From positions 620,001 to 684,000 of the forward strand of contig NZ_JAMZFT010000001.1 of assembly GCF_024158125.1 (NCBI RefSeq): a stretch of 64,000 bases of DNA, written 5' to 3'. Below are positions 35,478 through 44,698 of this stretch, in pieces; the stretch's first letter is position 1; each line of letters starts with the position of its first letter. Position numbers and translations under genes: made by a program. The notes under the pieces are model-generated. The model was not told the origin of the DNA. It was given only the letters and a program-made list of their open reading frames with translations, and did no database searches. The DNA comes from Futiania mangrovi. Its GTDB lineage: Bacteria; Pseudomonadota; Alphaproteobacteria; Futianiales; Futianiaceae.

Positions 35478-36611
35478 TCAGTCCATCACGATCCGCGGGG
35501 CGGCGCGTGCCTGTCCGCGGTCGAGTTTCGCCGCCACCTTCTCCGCGATCGCCATGTAGGCCGCGGCCTGGGGGCCGTCCGGATCGGTCATCACGATCGG
35601 CAGGCCCTCGTCCGAGGTTTCGCGCACGCGGATGTCGAGCGGCACCTCTCCCAGGAAGTCCATGCCCATCTTCTCCGCCGTGCGCCGTGCGCCGCCGTGA
35701 CCGAAGATGTGGCTCTCGTGGCCGCAGTTCGGGCAGACGAAGGTGGACATGTTCTCCACCAGCCCGAATACCGGCACATCCACCTTGCGGAACATGTTGA
35801 GGCCCTTGCGCGCATCGAGCAGCGCGATGTCCTGCGGCGTCGACACGATGACGGAGCCTGCGAGCGGCACCCGCTGCGCCATGGTGAGCTGCGCATCGCC
35901 CGTGCCGGGCGGCATGTCGACGATCAGCACGTCGAGGTCGCCCCACGCCACGTCGCGCAGCATCTGCTCCAGCGCCGACATGACCATCGGGCCGCGCCAG
36001 ATCATCGGCGTGTCCTCGTCGACGAGGAAGCCCATGGACATGGCCTTCACGCCGAACGCCTCCATCGGGTTGAGCGTGCGCCCGTCCGCGCTCGGCTTGC
36101 CCTTGATGCCCAGCATGCGCGGGATCGAGGGGCCGTAGATGTCGGCGTCGAGGATGCCCACCTTCTTGCCGAGGCGTGCGAGCCCCATGGCGAGGTTCAC
36201 CGCCGTCGTCGACTTGCCGACGCCGCCCTTGCCGGACGCGACCGCCACGATGGCCTTGACGCCGGGGGCCAGGATGCGGTTGCCCGCGCCGGCCTCCGCC
36301 GCGCGTGCGCCGGGCGGGGGCGGGGCGGCCTTGCGCGCGCCCGCGGGCGGCGCTGCCTTGTCGCTGTGCGCGGTGAGGACGGCGGAGACCGAGAGCACGC
36401 CCGGCAGCGCCTCGACCGCCTTCGTGCATGCCTGGCGCAGCGGGTCGGCCTTCGGTCCGCGCTCCGGCGCAACCTCGACGGCGAAGCCCACATGGCCGCT
36501 CTTCACGACGAGGCCCGAGATCATGCCCGCGGACACGACGTCCTTGCCGCTCTCCGGGTCGACCACGCGGGCCAGCGCGCCCCTCACCTGATCGGCTGTC
36601 ACTTCGGCCAT
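35478..36611 (-). CDS. Mrp/ApbC/Nbp35-family iron-sulfur carrier ATPase
   Basis: The 377-residue protein has an N-terminal MIP18/DUF59 domain (QVRGALARVVDPESGKDVVSAGMI), a linker rich in Ala/Pro, then the deviant Walker A motif VASGKGGVGKSTTAVNLA, switch motif DADIYGPSIPRMLGI, VDMPPGTGDAQLT, and the CxxC cluster site in FVCPNCGHES. Mrp proteins deliver Fe-S clusters to apoproteins. It converges on the FDH operon, which has a high demand for clusters. Confidence 0.93.
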   Translation of the reverse strand: MAEVTADQVRGALARVVDPESGKDVVSAGMISGLVVKSGHVGFAVEVAPERGPKADPLRQACTKAVEALPGVLSVSAVLTAHSDKAAPPAGARKAAPPPPGARAAEAGAGNRILAPGVKAIVAVASGKGGVGKSTTAVNLAMGLARLGKKVGILDADIYGPSIPRMLGIKGKPSADGRTLNPMEAFGVKAMSMGFLVDEDTPMIWRGPMVMSALEQMLRDVAWGDLDVLIVDMPPGTGDAQLTMAQRVPLAGSVIVSTPQDIALLDARKGLNMFRKVDVPVFGLVENMSTFVCPNCGHESHIFGHGGARRTAEKMGMDFLGEVPLDIRVRETSDEGLPIVMTDPDGPQAAAYMAIAEKVAAKLDRGQARAAPRIVMD

Positions 36612-36734
36612 GGCTTTCCCTGTCCTCCCTCGCGCACGTCCGCCGGCACGGCGCTACAGATAGTGCGCACCGCGGTCGAGGTCATCCCTTCAAAACGGGT
36701 TGGTGTGCGGGAATGCCCACGCAGGCCCGAAGGA

Positions 36735-36992
36735 TCAGTAGATGCAGGGTGTCCGGGGCGCAGCCATGTCCGTGCTGCAGGGCGCGGCTGAGGCAGGCAG
36801 CACGTCCCCCTGCTGGATGGCGCCCGTCTCCGGATCCACGTTCAGGAGCACGCGCGCCTGGGTGCGCGTGTTGAGCAGGACCGCGTTGACAGTACCGTCC
36901 TCGATGGAGAGCACTTCTTCCACGACGAGATGGGTCAGTCCGAAAGAGGCAAACCGGCTCTTGAGTGCGCGCGCAACAGCAGCTTCGGACAT
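36735..36992 (-). CDS. Small hypothetical protein
   Basis: The 85-residue protein begins SEAAVARALKSRFASFGLTHLVVEEVLSIEDG and has a strand-rich middle (VNAVLLNTRTQARVLLNVDPETGAIQQGDV) reminiscent of PepSY-type proteins, ending with two cysteines. No signal peptide is evident. GGGGGG precedes the start. It lies divergently from the histidine kinase gene. Confidence 0.55.
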   Translation of the reverse strand: MSEAAVARALKSRFASFGLTHLVVEEVLSIEDGTVNAVLLNTRTQARVLLNVDPETGAIQQGDVLPASAAPCSTDMAAPRTPCIY

Positions 36993-37152
36993 CCGGCCCC
37001 CCTGATCTTCACCGTGGCTGACCCGTCGCCTTTCTGGCCGCCGTCTGACAGAATACTCACACGATGCCGAAAAAAACAGCACAGAGTTGTAAGATTGCTT
37101 CCGAGGGCGGGAGACGGCGCCCCGCCCGGGGATCACATTTTCGTGAGGTCGC

Positions 37153-38289
37153 GTGACGTACCAGCCTGGCCCCGACGATCCGGTTCCGCGCGAGATCCTG
37201 TCGCGCATCGTGGATTCGCTGCCCGACGCGATCTTCTTCAAGCGGCCGTCCGGCATCTACACGTTTGCCAACGCCGCCGCGGCGACACTGCTACTCGGGC
37301 GCACGGCCGAGGCGGTCGAGGTCATGGGCGAGACGGATGCGGCACTCGGCGTCGACCCCCGAATCGGGTCGCCGAGTGCCGACCGGTGGCTGACGACCAG
37401 CGACCAGCCCGTGCGCGGCGAGATCGAGGTGTCCGTGAATGGCGTGCCGCGGCGCTATCTCCTCAGCCGCAGCCGCAGCCTCGATGGCGGGGGGCGGATG
37501 CTGGGCATCATCGGGGTTGCGGTGGAGATCACCTCCCTGCGCAGTGCGGAGGAGCGGATGCGCCGGCAGGAGGCGCAGCTTGCGCATGCCGCCCGGCTGT
37601 CGCTGATGGGCGAGATGGCGTCGGGCATGGCGCACGAGCTGAACCAGCCGCTGACTGCCATCCTCAGCTATCTGCCGCCGGTCTTGCGCCGCCTCGACGA
37701 GGGGGGCGCGGACCGCAAGCTGCTTGCCGCACTCGAGGAAATCCGGGCGGAGGCGCGCCGTGCTGCCGACATCCTCGGCCGCCTGCGCGGTTTCGTCCGG
37801 CGGCAGGAGGTGCGGCGGGCGTCGGTCCGCCTGTGCCAGGCGGTCCGCGAGGCGGTGAACTTCGCCAACCACCAGGCGGAGCAGGCGGGCGTGCGCATCG
37901 CCATCGACTTCGAGGAGGGCATGGCCCCCGTCATGGCCGACGAGGTGGAACTCCAGCAGGTGCTGCTCAACCTCGTCTGGAATGCCATCGAGGCGATGGA
38001 GGCCGGAGGCGCGCCGCGCCGCGAGATCCTGATCCTGACCCAGTCCGCCGGCGCGGATACCGCGGAGGTTCTGGTCCGCGACACCGGCCCCGGATTGCCG
38101 CCGGAGGTGCTGGGCCGCCTGTTTGAGCCCTTCTTCACCACCAAGCCCAACGGCATGGGCATGGGGCTTGCCATCTGCCGCTCTATCATGGAAGCCCACG
38201 GTGGACGGCTGACAGCGACCTCCAACTGGGAAGGGGGGGCGACCTTCCGCCTGACCCTGCCTTTCGCGAAGGGAGATACCGGAACATGA
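37153..38289 (+). CDS. Soluble PAS-domain sensor histidine kinase
   Basis: The 378-residue protein uses a GTG start. It has a PAS domain (residues about 15-130) and a kinase core with phospho-acceptor His161 in MASGMAHELNQPLTAI, N box NLVWNAIEAM, G1 VRDTGPGLP, F box FEPFFTTK and G2 GMGMGLAICRSI. There is no membrane segment, so it senses a cytoplasmic signal. The organisation is FixL-like, but no proof of haem binding is seen in the PAS domain. It overlaps the next gene (ATGA). Confidence 0.88.
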   Translation: MTYQPGPDDPVPREILSRIVDSLPDAIFFKRPSGIYTFANAAAATLLLGRTAEAVEVMGETDAALGVDPRIGSPSADRWLTTSDQPVRGEIEVSVNGVPRRYLLSRSRSLDGGGRMLGIIGVAVEITSLRSAEERMRRQEAQLAHAARLSLMGEMASGMAHELNQPLTAILSYLPPVLRRLDEGGADRKLLAALEEIRAEARRAADILGRLRGFVRRQEVRRASVRLCQAVREAVNFANHQAEQAGVRIAIDFEEGMAPVMADEVELQQVLLNLVWNAIEAMEAGGAPRREILILTQSAGADTAEVLVRDTGPGLPPEVLGRLFEPFFTTKPNGMGMGLAICRSIMEAHGGRLTATSNWEGGATFRLTLPFAKGDTGT

Positions 38290-38948
38290 GCGTGCACAAG
38301 GAGACCGGGTCCGGGAGCCATCCGGTGGCGACGCCCCGCGTGGCGATCGTCGACGACGATGCGGCGGTGGTGCGCGCGGTGACCTTCCAGCTCGAGGGAC
38401 ACGGTTATTCGGTTGTCAGCTATCCGAATGCGGAGGCCTTCCTGCAGGATGCCGCGGCGCAGCTCGAATGTGCGCTGGTCGACGTGCGGATGCCCGGCAT
38501 GACCGGGCTGCAGCTCCAGGCGGCGCTCGCCAGCCAGCGGCCTGACCTGCCGCTCGTCTTCATGACCGGTCACGGCGATGTCGAGATCGCGGTCCAGGCG
38601 ATGAAGGCCGGGGCCGTCGACTTCATCGAGAAGCCGTTCGAGGAGGCGGCGCTGCTCGCCGCGCTGGAACGTGCCGTGGAACGCGGGCGCGAGGCGCACG
38701 CGGCCGCGAGGCTGCGCGAGGAGATCGCCGCGCGCCATGCAACCCTCACCCATCGGGAACGGCAGGTCATGGCGCTCGTCGTCGAGGGCCAGTCGAACAA
38801 GATGATCGCGCGCACGCTCGACATCTCGCCGCGCACGGTCGAGGTCTACCGCGCGCGCGTCATGGAAAAGATGGAAGCGCAGAGCCTCGCGGAACTCGTC
38901 CGCCTGTCGCTCGGCGCCAATCTCGAAGAGGGTGTGGACGAGGCATGA
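38286..38948 (+). CDS. FixJ-like response regulator
   Basis: The 220-residue protein has a receiver domain with acidic pocket VDDDAA, phospho-acceptor Asp66 in LVDVRMPG, T/S switch MTGHGD and conserved lysine in IEKPF, and a LuxR/FixJ-type helix-turn-helix (LTHRERQVMALVVEGQSNKMIARTLDISPRTVEVYRARVMEKM, located at residues about 157-199). It is the partner of the upstream kinase. Its stop overlaps the next gene, so the demethylase-like protein is co-translated. Confidence 0.92.
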   Translation: MSVHKETGSGSHPVATPRVAIVDDDAAVVRAVTFQLEGHGYSVVSYPNAEAFLQDAAAQLECALVDVRMPGMTGLQLQAALASQRPDLPLVFMTGHGDVEIAVQAMKAGAVDFIEKPFEEAALLAALERAVERGREAHAAARLREEIAARHATLTHRERQVMALVVEGQSNKMIARTLDISPRTVEVYRARVMEKMEAQSLAELVRLSLGANLEEGVDEA

Positions 38949-39853
38949 CGTTCGGGGCCGGCGCGCGGCCGTTCGCGCCTGCACGGGCGCGGTTCGAGAT
39001 CGGACTTGCGCCGCTCGATCTCGCCGATTGGCTGGAGATCGGGCCGGATCTCGCCGAGGTCCTGCAGGAGAAGGACAGGCTTCTGGCAAGCCGGCACGGG
39101 GACGTCTTCGCCGCGTTGCCGGGATCGGAATCGGCGCAGGCCGAAACGCTCGCCCTCGTCCGCGCATGGCTGGGCGAGCGTGCCTGCGCGACCCATCGGG
39201 TGACGCCGGACGCGGTGACGGCCGCGGGGCGGACCGTGCACACCGACGGGCACGACGGGCTTGCCCCGCTCGACGCGGCGGGCCGGCTCGTTCCGGAAGA
39301 CCTCTGCCTGCTGGAGGCGGGGGAGGGCGGCTACAGGCTGACGGCGGCGAGCCTGTGCGCGCCTGCCCACTGGCGGCTGCACGAAAAGCTCGGCCATCCG
39401 ATGATGGGTATTCACGCGCCCGTGCCCGGCTGGAGCGACCGGCTCGGCCCGCGGGTCGACCGCATCTTCGCCAATCTGAAGGTGGAGGCGCCGGTGCAGC
39501 GCCTGAACTGGGGGCTCGCAGCCTCGCCCGTGACCTTCACGCCCGAGGCGCGGCGCGACGACGACCGGCGCATGGCGCACCTGACGGCCGGCGATGCCAT
39601 CGATGCGCTCTGGCTGCGGGTGGAGCGCCAGACGCTTCGCCGCCTCGCCCGGACGGGCGCGATCCTCTTCACGATCCGCACGGTGATGACCCCGCTCGCC
39701 GAGGTTCTGGCGGGGCAGGAGGATGTGCGCGCGCTGCTGGAGGCGCTGGAGACGCTGGGTGCCGACGAGCAGCGCTACAAGGCATTCGGCCGCTACCGCG
39801 CAGCCCTCGTGGCCGCGTTGCAGGCCCGTCTCGCCAGCTATTCCGCGGGCTGA
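38945..39853 (+). CDS. Haem-dependent oxidative N-demethylase-like protein (DUF3445)
   Basis: The 302-residue protein has the DUF3445/HODM alpha-like pattern: FEIGLAPLDLADWLEIG near the start, DLCLLEAGEGGYRLTAASLCAPAHWRLHEKLGHPMMGIHAPVPG (residues about 120-165), then LRVERQTLRRLARTGAILFTIRT. HODM enzymes use haem and a PAS-like fold to demethylate secondary amines, releasing formaldehyde. The other HODM subunits are absent, so the chemistry is uncertain. It is in an operon with the two-component genes, and its end overlaps the convergent RND gene by 16 bases. Confidence 0.8.
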   Translation: MTFGAGARPFAPARARFEIGLAPLDLADWLEIGPDLAEVLQEKDRLLASRHGDVFAALPGSESAQAETLALVRAWLGERACATHRVTPDAVTAAGRTVHTDGHDGLAPLDAAGRLVPEDLCLLEAGEGGYRLTAASLCAPAHWRLHEKLGHPMMGIHAPVPGWSDRLGPRVDRIFANLKVEAPVQRLNWGLAASPVTFTPEARRDDDRRMAHLTAGDAIDALWLRVERQTLRRLARTGAILFTIRTVMTPLAEVLAGQEDVRALLEALETLGADEQRYKAFGRYRAALVAALQARLASYSAG

Positions 39854-42800
39854 GCCGCCGGGCGCCCGCGGACCCAGGCCGCGATGTAGCGCACGTCCTC
39901 CTGGATCGCGACGAGCGACGGCACGACCAGGAGCACCAGCGCCGTCCCAACCGCAAGCCCGAAGACGATGGTGATGGCCATCGGGATCAGGAACTGCGCC
40001 TGAAGGCTCGTCTCGAAGATCAGCGGCGCGAGGCCCCCGATGGTCGTGAGCGAGGTCAGCAGAACCGCGCGCAGGCGGTCGCACGATCCGTCCACGATCG
40101 CCTCGTATGGGTTTTGCGTCCGCTTGCGCTCGTCGATCGTCGTGATCAGCACGATGGAGTCGTTGATGATGATGCCCGACAGGCCGATCATCGCGATCAT
40201 CGACAGGATGGTGACGCTGAAGCCCAAAAGGTAGTGGCCGAGAAACGCCCCGATCAGGCCCAGCGGGATGGTCAGCATGACGGCCAGCGGGCGGGCGTAG
40301 CTTCCGAACACCCAGGCGAGGATCAGGTAGATCGAGACGAGGCCCAGAAGCGCGCCCGTGCGCATGTCGCCGATGGTTTCCGCCTGCTCCTCCGAACGGC
40401 CCTTGAATGTGTAGCTCACGCCGTAGGTATCGGCGATCTGGCCGAGGATGCTCCCGCGCTCCCCGCGGTCCTCCAGCCCGGGGCGCGGGGCCAGCAGGGC
40501 TTCCATCATCTGCGTGGTCGTCGTCGTATTGGCATCGAGTTCGGCCGTCACCGCGACCTGGCGGCGCCCGTCGACGCGCTGGACCTGCGCGAAGCCGAGC
40601 GTCTCGCGCCGGGTCACGACCTCCTCGAGCGGTACGTCCATGCCCATCGGCGAGCGCAGGTGCATCGTCTCCAGGATGCCGGTGTCGGTGATCTCCTCCG
40701 GATAGAGCACACGCACCGTCACCTCGTCGTCGCCGCGCGGGAAGCGCTGGGCGATGGCGCCCTCCAGCGCGCCGCGGACCTGTGCCGCGACCGATGCGGT
40801 GGTGAACCCGAGAGCCCGGCCCCGGTCGCTCAGTTCCAGGATCGTCTCCGGCTTGCCATAGGGAAGGTTGTCCTCGATGTCGCTCACGCCGGGGAAGCGC
40901 GTCAGTTCGCTGCGCAGCGCTTCTGCCGCCTGCTTCAGCGTGCCCACGTCCTGCCCGATCAGGCGCACGTCGAGATCGCGCCCGGGCGGCCCGCCGCGCG
41001 GCGCGCGCAGCGTCAGCGTCTTCAGGCCCGGGACCGGCGGGATTTCCGCGCGCCACGCCTCGATCACCTCGCGCGTGCGCACCGCGCGCCGGTCGGCAGG
41101 GGCAAGTTCGACATAAAGCCCACCCAGCGTGTCGGTCGATGTCGAGGATTGCAGCGCGGCATTCTCGCCGAAGGTCTTGCCGACGGCGCCGAGGCTCATG
41201 ACGATCAGGCTGCGGTCCGCCGCGTCTTCCGCCAGGCCGCCCTCGGCCTCCAGCCGCGCCGCGGTCCGCTCGAGCGCCGCCTCGATCGTGCGCACCGCCT
41301 CCTCGGTCGCGCTGCGCGGCGTGCCCGCCACCATCTCGACGCCCGCATAGATCACGTCCGCTTCCGGCGTCGGGAAGAACTGGAAGGTCAGCCGCCCGCC
41401 GGCCAGCAGGCCCACTGCCAGCAGCAGGCTGCCGAACGCCGCCGCGACGGTCGCGTACCGCCAGGAGATCGTAACCGCCACCAAGGCCCGGAACGGCCCG
41501 TCGCGGAACCGGGCGAAGCCCCGGTCGAAACCGGCGCGGAACCGGCTGGTCTTGTGGTCCCTCTTGCCGCGCAGGGCGTGGCGCATGTGCGTCGGCAGCA
41601 CCAGGAAGCACTCGATCAGGCTTGCGATCAGGACCGCGACCACGACGAAGGGAATGGCGGAGATGATGTCGCCGATGATGCCCCCGATCACGAACAGCGG
41701 CAGGAAGGCCGCGATGGTCGTAAGCGTGGAGGAGACGACGGGCGCCGCCATCCGCCGCGCGCCCAGCATCGAGGCGTGCAGCGGGCGCATCCCGCGCGCG
41801 GCAAGCGCGTCGGAATGTTCGCTGACCACGATGGCGTCGTCGACCACGATGCCGATGGCCATGATCAGGCCGAACAGGGAGATCATGTTGATGCTCTGCC
41901 CGCTCAGCAGCATGATCGCCATGGTGGCGAGCATCGAGACCGGGATGCCGACCGCGACCCAGAACGCGATACGCGCGTTCAGGAAGAGGAACAGCACCAG
42001 CAGCACGAGCGCGAGCCCGCCCGCGCCGTTCTCTACCAGCACCCGGATGCGGTCCCGGATCAGTTCGGCGGACACCGCGTACTGCGTGACCTCCAGGTTG
42101 GGCGGCAGGGTGCCCGCGATCTCTTCGAGATAGGTGTTGACGATGTTCGCCGTGGTCAGCGCGTCCGCCGTGACCGACCGCTCGACCCTCAGTTCGATGG
42201 CCTGGTGCGGGCCGCGCATCAGCGTCACCTGGCCGTCCTCGAAGGCGTTTCGTACGCGCGCCACGTCGGAGAGGCGGATCTGCGTGCCGTCGGCCAGCGC
42301 CTTCACCGTCAGGTCGCGCAGCCCCTCGGCATCCGTCTCCTGGCCGAGCGAGCGCACCTGCCGCTCTCCACCCGTCAGGCTGCCTGCCGGGATGTCCCGG
42401 TTCGCCTGCGCGATGGTGCCGGCGATGTCGTCCAGCGTCATGCCGAGCCAGCGCAGCGTGTCCGGCATCACCTCGACCCAGACCTCCGGGTCGCGTATGC
42501 CGGTCATCGTCACCCGGTCGATGCCGCGCGCCAGCAGCGTGTCGCGGATGCCCCGGGCGATGTGGATGAGCGAGGCTTCCGAATAGGGACCGGAGACAAC
42601 GAGCCGCGCCACCTCGTCATAGCGCACGATACGCCGGACCTCGGGCCTCTCGGCGTCCTCGGGCAGGGTGGTGACCTGGGCGACGGCGGATTCCGCCTCC
42701 GAGAGCGCCTTCTGCATGTCGCTGCCGGAGACGTATTCGATCGTGACGACGCCCACGCCCTCGGCGGCCCGGGTCGTCACCTGGTCGACGCCGTCGAGGA

Positions 42801-43077
42801 AGCGCACCTCCGGCTCGATCGCCTGCACGATGTTGGCGTCCACGTCCTCCGCCGAGGCGCCGGGCCAGGCCACCGTGATCCGGACGATCTCGATACCGAA
42901 ATCGGGAAAGAACTGCCGGTTGAGCTGGCCGAGCGCGAACAGCCCGGCAATCGCCATGATCGCCATCAGCAGGTTGGCGGCCGTCGCGTGCCGGGCGAAC
43001 AGGCCGATCAGGCCGCCGCCCTGCGCGGGATCGCTCTCTCCCGCCGGGCCCCCGCCGGGCGCCTGGCCGGTGCTCAT
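39838..43077 (-). CDS. RND efflux transporter, permease subunit
   Basis: The 1079-residue inner-membrane protein has the two-fold RND layout: helix 1 (GLIGLFARHATAANLLMAIMA), a large periplasmic loop, helices 2-6 with GIVVDDAIVVSEHSD carrying the proton-relay aspartates, then the second half ending with LIFETSLQAQFLIPMAI and FGLAVGTALVLLVV. It belongs to the AcrB/MdtB-type HAE family rather than heavy-metal CusA. It works with the upstream adaptor; an outer-membrane channel gene is not in the window. Confidence 0.95.
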   Translation of the reverse strand: MSTGQAPGGGPAGESDPAQGGGLIGLFARHATAANLLMAIMAIAGLFALGQLNRQFFPDFGIEIVRITVAWPGASAEDVDANIVQAIEPEVRFLDGVDQVTTRAAEGVGVVTIEYVSGSDMQKALSEAESAVAQVTTLPEDAERPEVRRIVRYDEVARLVVSGPYSEASLIHIARGIRDTLLARGIDRVTMTGIRDPEVWVEVMPDTLRWLGMTLDDIAGTIAQANRDIPAGSLTGGERQVRSLGQETDAEGLRDLTVKALADGTQIRLSDVARVRNAFEDGQVTLMRGPHQAIELRVERSVTADALTTANIVNTYLEEIAGTLPPNLEVTQYAVSAELIRDRIRVLVENGAGGLALVLLVLFLFLNARIAFWVAVGIPVSMLATMAIMLLSGQSINMISLFGLIMAIGIVVDDAIVVSEHSDALAARGMRPLHASMLGARRMAAPVVSSTLTTIAAFLPLFVIGGIIGDIISAIPFVVVAVLIASLIECFLVLPTHMRHALRGKRDHKTSRFRAGFDRGFARFRDGPFRALVAVTISWRYATVAAAFGSLLLAVGLLAGGRLTFQFFPTPEADVIYAGVEMVAGTPRSATEEAVRTIEAALERTAARLEAEGGLAEDAADRSLIVMSLGAVGKTFGENAALQSSTSTDTLGGLYVELAPADRRAVRTREVIEAWRAEIPPVPGLKTLTLRAPRGGPPGRDLDVRLIGQDVGTLKQAAEALRSELTRFPGVSDIEDNLPYGKPETILELSDRGRALGFTTASVAAQVRGALEGAIAQRFPRGDDEVTVRVLYPEEITDTGILETMHLRSPMGMDVPLEEVVTRRETLGFAQVQRVDGRRQVAVTAELDANTTTTTQMMEALLAPRPGLEDRGERGSILGQIADTYGVSYTFKGRSEEQAETIGDMRTGALLGLVSIYLILAWVFGSYARPLAVMLTIPLGLIGAFLGHYLLGFSVTILSMIAMIGLSGIIINDSIVLITTIDERKRTQNPYEAIVDGSCDRLRAVLLTSLTTIGGLAPLIFETSLQAQFLIPMAITIVFGLAVGTALVLLVVPSLVAIQEDVRYIAAWVRGRPAAQPAE

Positions 43078-44330
43078 CCCTGCACCTCGACCTTCACGCC
43101 CGGGCCAAGCTCGGGAAAGCGTGTCGTCAGCACCTGGGTCCCGGGCGCGATATCCGTCTGCAAAAGGACACGGCCACGGTCGCGGCCCACGATCTCGACC
43201 GGCACACGCTCCAGCCGGCCGTCCTCGCCGACGATATAGACGGTGCTGTCCTCGCCCACGGCGCGGGCTGGCAGTTCGAGCACGTTTTCATAGACCTTGT
43301 CGGACACCCGTACAGCGACGAAGGCGCCCGCCCGGATCGGCGAGGACGCGGCATCCGCACCGGCGTCGAGCCGGGCGTAGAGAGCAACGCCGCCCGCGGC
43401 GGGGTCGATCGAGGCCTCGACCCGGGCGATGCGGCCCGGGAAGGTCAGCGTGCGTGCGCCAACCTGCCAGTCGATCGCGACCTCCTGCCCCAGGGGGGCG
43501 CCGCTATCCCCGACAAGGCGGCCATAGGCGTCGTTCGGAAGCTCGAACCGGACCTCCATCCCGTCGGCGGCATAGAGCCGGGCGATCCGGTCGGTCGGCG
43601 CGGCGCGGCTGCCGGTGGCGATGGAGACGTCGCCGACCCAGGCGCGGAAGGGGGCCCGCACGGTCGTGTTCAGAACATCGCGGGTGGCACTCGCCACCGC
43701 GGCCTCGCGGCTGTCGACGGTCGCCGCCTGCTGGTCGATGCGCGCCTCGATCTGGGCGAGCGTGCGGGTCTGGATCGCCACGAACTGCTCGGCCTCGTTG
43801 ACGCGCAGCGCGGCGTCGTCGACCGACTTGTCGGAACCCGCACCCCGGCGCGCGAGGTCGCGCCGCCGCTCAAGGTCGCGGGTGAGGAGGCGCAACTGGT
43901 CGCGGCCGGAGGCGAGCAGCGCCCCGACCCCGGCCTGCTCTGCCTCGAATTCGGCAAGTTTCGCCTTGGCCTCGGCAAGACGCGCCTCGGCGTCGCGCAG
44001 CGCGACCTCGTAGGCGAAGGGATCGAGGCGGACGAGTTCCTCACCTTCCTCCACGAGAGCGCCATTGCGCAGGTTCTCCGAGACCCGCAGAACCTCCGCT
44101 GTCACCAGCGGGCGCAGGTCGGCCATGCGTGCGGCCTGCACATTGCCATAGGCGACAAGCTCCGGCTGTGCGTCGCGGAACACCGCGGGTGCCGCCGTGA
44201 CGGCCCAGACGCGCTCTTCCGGCGGCTTGGGGCGGGCCTCCGGCGCGGTGTCGCGCATGTAGACGAACCCCGCCACGGCCACCGCCAGCAGCGCCAAGGT
44301 CAGGAACAGTCTGGCCGCAGCTTTCCACAT
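43074..44330 (-). CDS. RND efflux periplasmic adaptor subunit
   Basis: The 418-residue protein has an N-terminal helix (ARLFLTLALLAVAVAGFVYM), a lipoyl-like half (QPELVAYGNVQAARMADLRPLVTAEVLRV), a long coiled-coil hairpin (residues about 110-220), a second half-motif (NTTVRAPFRAWVGDVSIATGSRA) and a beta-barrel domain. It joins the permease to an outer-membrane channel. The stop overlaps the permease start (ATGA). Substrates are unknown. Confidence 0.92.
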   Translation of the reverse strand: MWKAAARLFLTLALLAVAVAGFVYMRDTAPEARPKPPEERVWAVTAAPAVFRDAQPELVAYGNVQAARMADLRPLVTAEVLRVSENLRNGALVEEGEELVRLDPFAYEVALRDAEARLAEAKAKLAEFEAEQAGVGALLASGRDQLRLLTRDLERRRDLARRGAGSDKSVDDAALRVNEAEQFVAIQTRTLAQIEARIDQQAATVDSREAAVASATRDVLNTTVRAPFRAWVGDVSIATGSRAAPTDRIARLYAADGMEVRFELPNDAYGRLVGDSGAPLGQEVAIDWQVGARTLTFPGRIARVEASIDPAAGGVALYARLDAGADAASSPIRAGAFVAVRVSDKVYENVLELPARAVGEDSTVYIVGEDGRLERVPVEIVGRDRGRVLLQTDIAPGTQVLTTRFPELGPGVKVEVQG

Positions 44331-44698
44331 GAGATTTCCGCCACTCCGGCACGGCAGGGAGCCGGCATCACACGAACGCGGCAGCACGTCTTGTCCGTCG
44401 CATCCGGGTGGAGATACGCACACCGTCAGGGACCGGTTCATTCCGGCACCAGGGTACAACCAGAGGAGAGATGGCGCAGTTCGCGGGCAACTGCAACCCT
44501 GTCCCGGCTGCGGCATCGGGGAATGCGCTTGAGCCGGGACAGGGTCGCGTCGCCTGGAGGGCCGGCCAGCCCTCGGGGAAAGGGCAGGCAGACCGGTTGC
44601 GGAATGTCACGCCCTGGCGGGTTGGGGCGAGCGTGTGTTCCGCGCAGCAGCAACCTAAACGGGAATTTACTGCGTTCTGGTTAACGCCGGTGCGCAGA
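44331..44698. promoter_or_regulatory. Leader region of the RND operon with a long inverted repeat
   Basis: These 368 bases hold no convincing gene. They contain a perfect 14-base inverted repeat (44496-44545) and the octamer GACCGGTT twice, at 44431-44438 and 44591-44598. The promoter of the minus-strand efflux operon should be here; the A/T-rich patch around 44655-44680 is another possible promoter area. Confidence 0.5.
44496..44545. repeat. Perfect 14-base inverted repeat
   Basis: ACCCTGTCCCGGCT (44496-44509) is exactly complementary to AGCCGGGACAGGGT (44532-44545), with 22 bases between. No U-tract follows on either strand, so a simple terminator is unlikely. It may be a pair of operators or a structured leader of the efflux operon. 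Confidence 0.6.

Noticed and set aside
38932-43239. A 1435-residue open frame on the plus strand
   Set aside because: It is antisense to the RND permease, with composition typical of a GC-driven shadow.
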